The notes below the pieces were generated by a model. It was not told where the DNA came from and did no database searches. It worked only from the letters and a program-made list of their open reading frames with translations. This document shows positions 1 to 6,823 of a DNA stretch of 37,414 nt, in pieces. Positions within the stretch are counted from its first letter, which is position 1. Every line of letters begins with the position of its first letter. Where the stretch lies: contig DESI01000057.1 in the NCBI GenBank assembly GCA_002361235.1, positions 1-37,414 on the forward strand. The letters are read 5' to 3'. The position numbers and the translations under genes are program-made. The stretch comes from Porphyromonadaceae bacterium UBA3318 (lineage in GTDB: Bacteria > Bacteroidota > Bacteroidia > Bacteroidales > Muribaculaceae).

Positions 1-2739
1 CTCGGTCTGTACTACATCACCAAGATCCGTAAGGGCGACAAGGGTGAAGGCTCCGTATTCTACGGTCCCGAGGAGGCCCGCATCGCCTACAACGAAGGCC
101 AGGTTACACTGCACGCTCCCGTCAAGGTGAAGGTGGAGGACCTGGACGAGAACGGCAACCTGGTGGAAGTGCTGAAGGATACATCCGTAGGCCGCGTGCT
201 TTTCAACGAGTTCGTGCCCAAGGAGATAGGATACGTCAACGAGATCATATCCAAGAAGTCGCTGCGCAAGATCATCGGTACGGTGATCAAGGCCTGTGGT
301 GTGACGCGTTCGGCCCAGTTCCTTGACGACATCAAGAACCTTGGTTACCGCATGGCGTTCCGCGGCGGTCTGAGCTTCAACCTCGGCGACGTCATCATCC
401 CGAAGGAGAAGGAGCAGTATGTGGCCGAGGGTCATGCCCAGGTGGAGGAGATCATGAACAACTACGCCATGGGTTTCATCACCGGTAACGACCGTTACAA
501 CCAGGTGATCGACGTGTGGACACAGGTGAACGACCGTCTGGCCTCCACGCTGATGAAGCAGATGGAGGAGGACCAGCAGGGCTTCAACTCAGTATACATG
601 ATGCTGGATTCCGGAGCCCGTGGTTCGAAGGACCAGATCCGTCAGCTGTCGGGTATGCGTGGTCTGATGGCCAAGCCCCAGAAGGCCGGTGCCGAAGGCG
701 GCCAGATCATCGAGAACCCTATTCTTGCGAACTTCAAGGAGGGTCTGTCGGTGCTGGAGTACTTCATCTCCACTCACGGTGCCCGTAAGGGTCTTGCCGA
801 TACGGCCTTGAAGACCGCCGACGCCGGATATCTGACCCGTCGTCTGGTGGACGTGGCCCACGACGTGATCATCAATGAGGAGGACTGCGGCACGCTGCGC
901 GGTCTGGTATGCACCGAGATAAAGAACAACGAGGAGGTAGTGGCATCGCTGAGCGAGCGCATCCTGGGCCGCGTGTCGGTTCACGATGTGATCGACCCCT
1001 ACACCGGCGAGGTAATCGTAAAGAGCGGCGAGGAGATAACCGAGGCCAAGGCCGAGCGCATCGAGAAGTCGCCCATCGAGTCGGTGGAGATCCGTTCGGT
1101 GCTGACCTGCGAGTCGAAGAAGGGTGTGTGCGCCAAGTGCTATGGCCGCAACCTGTCCAACCACCGTATGGTGCAGAAGGGCGAGGCTGTCGGCGTGATC
1201 GCCGCCCAGTCCATCGGCGAGCCTGGTACACAGCTGACACTGCGTACATTCCACGTCGGTGGTGTCGCCGGTAACGTCGCCGCCGTCAAGGATATCACCA
1301 CACGCCACGACGGTCGTCTGGAAATAGACGAGCTCCGTACCATCAAGGATGGCGACGGCGTAGACATCGTTGTAGGACGTATGGGCGAACTCCGCATCAT
1401 CGAGCCCAAGAGCGGCATAGTTCTGCTGAACGCCAACATCCCCTACGGTTCGCGCCTGTACTGCAAGCCGGGCCAGGAGGTGAAGGCAGGCACCATGATC
1501 TGCGAGTGGGACCCCTTCAACGCCGTTATCGTTGCCGAGGAGGGTGGTCGCGTTCACTTCGAGAACGTCGAGGAAGGCGTTACCTTCCGCGTCGAGAGCG
1601 ACGAGTCGACCAACCTGCATGAGAAGATTATCATCGAGTCCAAGGACCGTACACGTATCCCGTCCGCCGGCCTCTATAACGAGGAGGGCGAGCAGATCCG
1701 CACATATTCGCTGCCTGTGGGCGCCCACCTGCTGATCAACGAGGGCGAGGAACTGAAGCCCGGTCAGGTGTTCGTGAAGATACCGCGCGCATCCAACAGC
1801 GCCGGCGATATCACGGGCGGTCTGCCCCGTGTCACCGAGCTGTTCGAGGCTCGTAACCCGTCCAACCCCGCAGTCGTATCGGAAATCGACGGTTCCGTGA
1901 CGTTCGGCAAGATCAAGCGCGGTAACCGCGAGATTACCGTAACGTCTAAGCTGGGTGACAAGAAGTCGTACTTAGTGCCCCTGTCGAAGCAGATCCTGGT
2001 ACAGGAGAACGATTACGTCCGCGCCGGTACGCCTCTGTCGGACGGAGCCATCACTCCGACCGACATCCTGAACATCATGGGCCCGACGGCCGTGCAGGAA
2101 TACATCGTCAACGAGGTGCAGGACGTGTACCGTATGCAGGGTGTGAAGATCAACGACAAGCACTTCGAGGTGATAGTGCGCCAGATGATGCGCAAGGTAC
2201 GCATCATCGATGCCGGCGACACCAGCTTCCTGGAGGAGCAGATCGTGGACAAGCGCGACTTCATGGACGAGAACGACACGATATGGAACAAGAAGGTGAT
2301 AGTGGATGCCGGCGACAGCACCAACTATCTGGCCGGTCAGATCATCACGCAGCGTAAGCTGAGAGACGAGAACTCGTCGCTGAAGCGCCGTGACATGAAG
2401 ACGATGGTGGTGCGCGACGCGCGTCCCGCAACTTCGGAGCAGATACTGCAGGGTATCACCCGCGCGGCTCTGCAGACCGGAAGCTTCATGTCGGCCGCAT
2501 CGTTCCAGGAAACCACCAAGGTGCTGAACGAGGCTGCGATCAACGCCAAGACCGACACCCTGGAAGGTATGAAGGAGAACGTGATCTGCGGTCACCTGAT
2601 TCCCGCCGGTACGGGACTGCCCGAGTATCAGAAGCTCGTGGTGGCCAACAAGGAGGAACTCGAGGCCCTGCAGCTCACCGACAATCCCAACGAATACCTG
2701 GAGATCGACGCCGAAGCCCAGCTTCAGCCCCAGAACTGA
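1..2739 (+). CDS. rpoC: DNA-directed RNA polymerase beta' subunit, C-terminal part (5' end outside window)
   Basis: This is the large catalytic subunit of RNA polymerase. The reading frame is open from base 1, so the gene begins upstream and 912 codons are visible of a protein usually about 1400 residues long. Seen directly: the bridge-helix block (DSGARGSKDQIRQLSGMRG, nt 607-663), the zinc-ribbon cysteines (Cys codons at nt 886 and within nt 1108-1140, CESKKGVCAKC), and the trigger-loop region (AAQSIGEPGTQLTLRTFHVG, about nt 1202-1261). The C-terminal SBHM-type domains follow and the protein ends in an acidic/Gln-rich tail. It is presumably co-transcribed with rpoB upstream and ends at a strong terminator. 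Codon use is GC-rich and typical of a highly expressed core gene. Identification is secure; only the 5' boundary is missing. Confidence 0.98.
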   Translation, partial: LGLYYITKIRKGDKGEGSVFYGPEEARIAYNEGQVTLHAPVKVKVEDLDENGNLVEVLKDTSVGRVLFNEFVPKEIGYVNEIISKKSLRKIIGTVIKACGVTRSAQFLDDIKNLGYRMAFRGGLSFNLGDVIIPKEKEQYVAEGHAQVEEIMNNYAMGFITGNDRYNQVIDVWTQVNDRLASTLMKQMEEDQQGFNSVYMMLDSGARGSKDQIRQLSGMRGLMAKPQKAGAEGGQIIENPILANFKEGLSVLEYFISTHGARKGLADTALKTADAGYLTRRLVDVAHDVIINEEDCGTLRGLVCTEIKNNEEVVASLSERILGRVSVHDVIDPYTGEVIVKSGEEITEAKAERIEKSPIESVEIRSVLTCESKKGVCAKCYGRNLSNHRMVQKGEAVGVIAAQSIGEPGTQLTLRTFHVGGVAGNVAAVKDITTRHDGRLEIDELRTIKDGDGVDIVVGRMGELRIIEPKSGIVLLNANIPYGSRLYCKPGQEVKAGTMICEWDPFNAVIVAEEGGRVHFENVEEGVTFRVESDESTNLHEKIIIESKDRTRIPSAGLYNEEGEQIRTYSLPVGAHLLINEGEELKPGQVFVKIPRASNSAGDITGGLPRVTELFEARNPSNPAVVSEIDGSVTFGKIKRGNREITVTSKLGDKKSYLVPLSKQILVQENDYVRAGTPLSDGAITPTDILNIMGPTAVQEYIVNEVQDVYRMQGVKINDKHFEVIVRQMMRKVRIIDAGDTSFLEEQIVDKRDFMDENDTIWNKKVIVDAGDSTNYLAGQIITQRKLRDENSSLKRRDMKTMVVRDARPATSEQILQGITRAALQTGSFMSAASFQETTKVLNEAAINAKTDTLEGMKENVICGHLIPAGTGLPEYQKLVVANKEELEALQLTDNPNEYLEIDAEAQLQPQN

Positions 2740-2760
2740 AATTACTGACATTGCATAGAA

Positions 2761-2800
2761 AAAGAGAGTCAGGCCCACGGAGGCCCGGCTCTCTTTTTTT
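2761..2800 (+). terminator. Rho-independent terminator of rpoC
   Basis: An AAAGAGAG / CTCTCTTT stem continues into a GGCC/GGCC inner stem around a 6-nt loop and is followed by a run of T. It starts 21 nt after the rpoC stop codon, so it closes the rpoBC transcript. Confidence 0.9.
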
Positions 2801-2869
2801 GCATACCATGATGGAATGGCTTGTCGGGTGCAAAATGTCGGTATAGAGGCAAATTTTGGTTAGTGAGTT

Positions 2870-2898
2870 TTTGCTTTGGAAATTTTATTGTAAATTTG
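2870..2898 (+). promoter_or_regulatory. Putative Bacteroidetes promoter for the AlbA_2 gene
   Basis: A TAAATTTG box at 2891-2898 matches the Bacteroidetes -7 consensus TAnnTTTG. A TTTG at 2870-2873 lies 17 nt upstream, slightly shorter than the usual 19-20 nt spacing. The AlbA_2 start codon is 36 nt downstream, so the leader would be short. This is motif matching only. Confidence 0.55.
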
Positions 2899-2933
2899 TG
2901 AGTAGATAAATCACACCAAAGATCCGGATTCAA

Positions 2934-3404
2934 ATGAACGAATATTTGATAACTTCCGACGACATAAAGAAATTGCTTATCGAGGGCGAAGGTCTCGGGC
3001 TTGAAATGAAGAAGTGTAATAAAAATTCATTGCCTGATAATCTCTGGGAATCTTACTCTGCGTTTGCCAATACTCGTGGCGGAGTGATTCTTCTTGGTGT
3101 GGAGGAAGATAAGACGAAACCGGTGTCCGAAAGATTTGAGGTGGTAGGTGTCAAGGATGCCAATAAACTGATCACCGATCTATTCAATACGCTGAACAAT
3201 ACTCAGAAGGTAAATCGATGTGTGTTGTATGACAGCGATGTTCAGTTGGTTAAGGTGGAAGGTAAGGATGTGATCTATATCCGCGTGCCGGAAGCGTATT
3301 ATCGGCAGAAACCTATTTATATCAACAACGACTTGCAGAACGCACATATAAGAGGCTGCATGAAGGAGACAGGCATGTCAGTCCCGAGGACCTGGCTATG
3401 CTGA
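2934..3404 (+). CDS. AlbA_2/Schlafen-type ATP-binding protein, N-terminal half (frameshifted)
   Basis: This is the N-terminal part of a broken AlbA_2 (divergent AAA_4/Schlafen-like) gene, 156 aa as it stands. The domain signature is visible at residues about 14-60: EGEGLGLEMK, then WESYSAFANTRGGVILLGVE. In this family the domain binds nucleic acid or nucleotide and acts as a putative regulator or defence effector. The natural frame runs to about nt 3350 and then goes out of phase. The expected continuation (RLHEGDRHVSPEDLAM) sits in another frame at nt 3353-3400, so the last 17 residues here are probably frameshift readthrough. A 2-nt excess in the AGAG at 3351-3354 explains it. The next ORF overlaps the TGA stop by 7 nt (ATGCTGA), so translational coupling of two polypeptides cannot be excluded. 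The start is the first ATG after the promoter. Confidence 0.75.
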   Translation: MNEYLITSDDIKKLLIEGEGLGLEMKKCNKNSLPDNLWESYSAFANTRGGVILLGVEEDKTKPVSERFEVVGVKDANKLITDLFNTLNNTQKVNRCVLYDSDVQLVKVEGKDVIYIRVPEAYYRQKPIYINNDLQNAHIRGCMKETGMSVPRTWLC

Positions 3405-4591
3405 TTCGAGACAGCTCGGACAATGTAGACTCCCAGATTATCGAAGGATACGGAATGGATGATGTCGATCCTGAAACCCTCCGCAAATATCGTCAGACTT
3501 TCACCAATCGAAATCCTGGACATCCGTACGAAGATTTATCAAATAAGGATTTTCTGATTCAGATGGGAGGATATGCCATCAATCGCCGTGAAGGATTTGA
3601 GGGCATCACAATGGCCGGACTTCTGATGTTCGGCAAGAGTCTGCCCATTCATGAGAATTTTCCGAATTTCAGGGTAGATTATCTTGAGCTGATTGGCATT
3701 GAGCCGGGTGACAGCAAGAAATGGAACGACCGTCTTACCAAGGATGGCCGCTGGGTAGATAATATCTATAATTTTTTGCTGCTGGCACTCAACAGATTGT
3801 TGCTGACACTTCCGTCAGAAGGACGCCTGAAGGGTGTTGTCAGAATTGACGGCGGAGAATTATACGAAGGAGTAAGAGAGGGTTTCATAAATGCGCTGAC
3901 GTATTGCGATTACTTGTTGGGTGGAGTATTACGTATCGACAGACGCACCGACAGAATCGTGATGCGCAATCCCGGCACATTGCGAATCTCGCCTGAACGC
4001 ATATATGAAGGTGATTACACGCAGGCTCGCAATAGTACGATTCAGTCCATGCTGCGCATGGTAGGTTTCGGCGACAATATCGGCTCCGGTTTCAGTAAGA
4101 TAATTAAGGCATGGAAGTCATTAGGCTATCCGCATCCTACCATCCATGAGGTGCCTGAAGTCAATGAAGTTTGGCTCACGTTGCCATTACCTGAGGAGGT
4201 TAATACTGTAAATGACGGTGTAAATGTAAATGACCATGTAAATGATGGTGTAAACGAAAATGAGACTATAAATGACCCTGTAAATGACCCTGTAAATGAT
4301 CCGATAAAAGGGAATGATCCTGTAAATGACCTTGTAAATGACCCTGTAAAGTTAAAAGACGGAGTAAATGACCCTATAAAAACAGAATCTGGTAAACTTT
4401 CAAAAATTCAGGAATCAGTATTGGAAAGTATAGCTAATGACGGTACTTTAACATACGCTCAATTAAGTATGAAATTGAATGTAACAGTTGTAACTGTAAA
4501 ACGGGCTATACAGGAATTGAAAAGGCAGAATCTTATTTCTCGTCGTGGCTCTGATAAGACCGGCTATTGGGTGAAAAATGTAAAATTATAA
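3398..4591 (+). CDS. AlbA_2/Schlafen-type protein, C-terminal half with GHKL-like and winged-helix domains
   Basis: This carries the rest of the gene disrupted upstream; restored to one frame, the protein would be about 551 aa, normal for the family. Visible are a block starting GYGMDDVDPETLRKYR, the conserved GGYAINRREGFEGITMAGLL, and a degenerate ATPase_c_4-like segment (VREGFINALTYCDY, family consensus REALINAxxHRDY). GSGFSKIIKAW follows, corresponding to the family GTGIxRI motif. Next come about 55 residues of Asn/Asp/Val-rich repeats, then a C-terminal winged helix (about residues 335-390, LSMKLNVTVVTVKRAIQEL). The family is usually annotated as ATP-binding or putative DNA-binding transcriptional regulator. 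Functional status depends on whether the frameshift is real, phase-variable or a sequencing error. Base composition is AT-richer than the flanking core genes, suggesting acquired DNA. Confidence 0.75.
   Translation: MLIRDSSDNVDSQIIEGYGMDDVDPETLRKYRQTFTNRNPGHPYEDLSNKDFLIQMGGYAINRREGFEGITMAGLLMFGKSLPIHENFPNFRVDYLELIGIEPGDSKKWNDRLTKDGRWVDNIYNFLLLALNRLLLTLPSEGRLKGVVRIDGGELYEGVREGFINALTYCDYLLGGVLRIDRRTDRIVMRNPGTLRISPERIYEGDYTQARNSTIQSMLRMVGFGDNIGSGFSKIIKAWKSLGYPHPTIHEVPEVNEVWLTLPLPEEVNTVNDGVNVNDHVNDGVNENETINDPVNDPVNDPIKGNDPVNDLVNDPVKLKDGVNDPIKTESGKLSKIQESVLESIANDGTLTYAQLSMKLNVTVVTVKRAIQELKRQNLISRRGSDKTGYWVKNVKL
4208..4380 (+). repeat. Degenerate 12-bp minisatellite encoding VNDP-type repeats
   Basis: There are about a dozen imperfect copies of gtaaatgaccct, read as VNDP/VNDG/IKxNDP in the AlbA_2 gene. 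Copies differ by single substitutions and by in-frame 6- or 12-bp gaps. The tract forms the linker between the GHKL-like part and the winged helix. Confidence 0.85.
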
Positions 4592-4706
4592 ATTCTAAAT
4601 ATAAGATCAGTTAATATAAGCATAGATTTGACATTAAGTGAAGTTATGGTCCTAATTAACTGATAAGGATGGGGGATGAAAGGGGTGAGGTAATTTTGCT
4701 GAAAAA

Positions 4707-6098
4707 ATGAAAGGCAAAATTGTAAGGGTGAAGTTGGGGAAGGAGAATCTGCATGACCGGATCAAGGCGCTGCAGCTGTGGCGCCCGGATAAAGAACTTT
4801 TTGAAATGTGGGATGCGTCCGAAGGGTCGGAAACGCAGAGTCAGCCGGAGGTATCAGAACAGTCGGGTATACCTAAGTCTGCGGGAGTGTCTGAGCAGTC
4901 GGGTATACCTAAGTCTGCGGGAGTGTCTGAGCAGTCGGGCGCTCCTGGTCAGGGAGATGGCTTGAAGGCTGGAGAGGGGGAGATGTCGGTGGCGTTCGGG
5001 ATGGTGAAGGCGAAGTTGGATGAATGGACGTCGGATGTGAGCGGGTATCCACGTGGTGCGGTACGGTTCAGGTTTCCTGAGGCCGACAGGGAACGTGTGT
5101 CGGCCTGGATGACCGGAGATTTCGGCAACGTGTCGGAGCCGGCATCCGACACACTTCTGAAGAATGTTACTGCCGCCGTTCAAGGGCTGTTGAATCAGTA
5201 TATTGCGGCTGCCAGCGGGCACAATCTGTTCACGTCGCCGTTCAAGGTGGGTTGGGCGTTGCGTAAGAAAGACGGAACACGCGAAATGACGCAGCCGCTG
5301 ACGCTGATGCAGATTAATCCGCAGTCACCTGCGTTTCCGATAGCAAATTTCTCTGTCGGTCAGGAGGAGGCACAGACGCTAACCGATATAATCAACAATC
5401 CATGCAGTCTGCAGATTACAGCATCGGCGTTGCCTGCCGACTGGGGCGATGTGACGCACGTCGACATCGTGGCCACACCTCAGGCGTCGCTGCTGCCACA
5501 GGATATGCAGGTCACGGGCGTTACCACCGTGATGGTAGGCGACAAAAGACGCCGGGCGTACCATTACAACCGTCTTGACGAAACCGAGGTGTTGGGAACG
5601 GCATCGATACAGAACGACCTGCGCATCATAGCCTCGATACCTGTGGCCGACATTGCGGACGGTCAGCCTTCGTCCGTACAGCTTATCCCCGGTGCCCTGG
5701 ACAACTGGAAACTGCTCGACAAATTCAGTACCGGAGGCACCGGCAGCGGTACCGGAGGCGATGACGACGGCAAGGATGACAATCAGGACAATAAGGAAGA
5801 TAAATGGGAGCCGTATATAGATAAGGAGACGGATCCGCTGGATCTTGGTGATCCGGAACGTCGCAAATGGGTGTATATGGCTGCCTTGCGAGGCTGTTTC
5901 GACCGTAAGAGCATCCGCATCAAGGTGTATGCCTCACGTCATAGGCAAAACTGGCGGCTCATTGCCGACGGCAGACGTGGATGGGTGTCGGCGGCCACGC
6001 ATCAGGGATTCAGATGGTTCAAGGTGAGGGTAACAGGCTCTATGAACCGGGGTGACTATGTGGATGCCGTCAGTTTCCTTGTAACCCGTTTCAGATAG
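4707..6098 (+). CDS. Uncharacterised protein with 12-residue repeats and a C-terminal beta-rich module
   Basis: A 463-residue protein that I do not recognise. There is no signal peptide or membrane segment. Residues 1-40 are basic then mixed. Residues 49-78 hold tandem VSEQSGIPKSAG repeats. Residues about 95-350 form a soluble, beta-looking region containing FKVGWALRKKDGTREM and LTLMQINPQSPAFPI. A Gly/Asp-rich linker (about 345-370) follows, then a compact Arg/Trp-rich end (WVYMAALRGCF, VYASRHRQNWRLIADG). The pattern of a substrate-like line (WALRKKDGTRE) plus a small terminal domain vaguely resembles Bacteroidales phage-structural or surface hypothetical proteins; this is weak inference. It is 115 nt downstream of the AlbA_2 gene on the same strand in the same AT-richer island. 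A TAATTTTG box at 4691-4698 lies just 8 nt before the ATG, so the start could be nearly leaderless. Confidence 0.7.
   Translation: MKGKIVRVKLGKENLHDRIKALQLWRPDKELFEMWDASEGSETQSQPEVSEQSGIPKSAGVSEQSGIPKSAGVSEQSGAPGQGDGLKAGEGEMSVAFGMVKAKLDEWTSDVSGYPRGAVRFRFPEADRERVSAWMTGDFGNVSEPASDTLLKNVTAAVQGLLNQYIAAASGHNLFTSPFKVGWALRKKDGTREMTQPLTLMQINPQSPAFPIANFSVGQEEAQTLTDIINNPCSLQITASALPADWGDVTHVDIVATPQASLLPQDMQVTGVTTVMVGDKRRRAYHYNRLDETEVLGTASIQNDLRIIASIPVADIADGQPSSVQLIPGALDNWKLLDKFSTGGTGSGTGGDDDGKDDNQDNKEDKWEPYIDKETDPLDLGDPERRKWVYMAALRGCFDRKSIRIKVYASRHRQNWRLIADGRRGWVSAATHQGFRWFKVRVTGSMNRGDYVDAVSFLVTRFR
4851..4940 (+). repeat. 36-bp direct repeats (VSEQSGIPKSAG)
   Basis: Two near-identical 36-bp units (4851-4886, 4887-4922) are followed by a partial third (4923-4940). 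Units 1 and 2 differ at only a few bases, indicating recent duplication or ongoing slippage. The frame is preserved. Confidence 0.9.
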
Positions 6099-6125
6099 GA
6101 ACGATGCCTGAAATGATGATATGCA

Positions 6126-6155
6126 AAAATCCGGAAGCCGTCGTCGGGCTTCCGG
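6126..6155 (-). terminator. Terminator for the minus-strand transcript
   Basis: The stem is ccggaagcc (6131-6139) with ggcttccgg (6147-6155). On the minus strand it is followed by TTTTT (AAAAA at 6126-6130). It therefore suits transcripts arriving from the 6392-6793 gene. On the + strand there is no U-tract. Confidence 0.7.
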
Positions 6156-6326
6156 AACATAAATAGTTAACATCGATTGTGTTAAATCTGTCAACAAACT
6201 TTAAAGAGTATAACTATTGCAGTTTCCATGCGTTATGTAGGTAAGCAATATGGAAAGTCGGTATATGGTTTCGTGAGAAAGTGTTGCCGATTATGTTTAG
6301 TTAGATATAGTTTATAGTGGAATCGC

Positions 6327-6361
6327 GATAGGACCGCATTGGTTGCGGCCCTATCTTTTTT
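6327..6361 (+). terminator. Terminator for the plus-strand transcript
   Basis: GATAGG-A-CCGC pairs with GCGG-C-CCTATC around a 7-nt loop and is followed by six T. It suits readthrough from the 4707-6098 gene. The 165 nt between this and the previous hairpin contain no ORF or clear promoter. Confidence 0.8.
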
Positions 6362-6391
6362 GTTATACTGATAAATACGTGAAATACAGAG

Positions 6392-6793
6392 CTATTCCAG
6401 GTGCTGTCTCAGTGCTTTGGCGGCATCGGAGTCCTCGGGTAAGGCCCTGAGAATCTCCTGTGCGTCGTCGCGGCGCTTCAGCAGTCGGAATGCGAGCATC
6501 ATGGCGTCCTCCATGCAACGGCTGTCCGACGCCATGTCGATGCATTCCTGCTGAGTGAATTCCTCGGGCTTCATCAGCCAGGGAGCCAGCAGACGCGATT
6601 CGCGCACATCGCTGTCGTTCCACAGAGTCAGCGCCAGCTCGCGGTCGAATCCGATGCGTCGTCCTAATTCCGAAATGGAAGGGACGTCGCAGCCGAATAT
6701 CATCCTGAACGGCGAGCCTCCACGCTTCAGGATGTCGGCCGTGTTGCCGTTGCGGCGGGCGAAAAACCACTGTTTGATTTCAGGTATCTCCAT
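6392..6793 (-). CDS. AlkD-like HEAT-repeat protein (putative DNA alkylation repair family, short form)
   Basis: A 133-residue protein beginning MEIPEIKQWFFARRNG, with an Arg/Leu-rich helical pattern throughout. The segment IGFDRELALTLWNDSDVRES is the strongest clue: the AlkD HEAT-repeat family carries a similar aLWxsgxxExR line, in which a tryptophan faces the DNA groove. The protein is shorter than typical AlkD glycosylases (about 220-240 aa). It resembles the short Bacteroidales proteins annotated DNA alkylation repair protein, and glycosylase activity is unproven. It starts 30 nt after the dipeptidyl peptidase III stop and is probably co-transcribed with it. The ATG at 6791-6793 is the natural first methionine. 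Stop codon is TAG. An alternative is a generic HEAT-repeat protein of unknown role. Confidence 0.6.
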   Translation of the reverse strand: MEIPEIKQWFFARRNGNTADILKRGGSPFRMIFGCDVPSISELGRRIGFDRELALTLWNDSDVRESRLLAPWLMKPEEFTQQECIDMASDSRCMEDAMMLAFRLLKRRDDAQEILRALPEDSDAAKALRQHLE

Positions 6794-6823
6794 ACGGTTC
6801 CGATTTTACATGCTGTTCCGGTT

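Noticed and set aside
589..1728. Long minus-strand ORF (379 aa) opposite rpoC
   Set aside because: It is the antisense shadow of a well-conserved core gene; there is no family signal and rpoC explains every base.
6160..6326. Small RNA gene between the convergent hairpins
   Set aside because: There is no clear TAnnTTTG promoter on either strand; the two terminators explain the structures.
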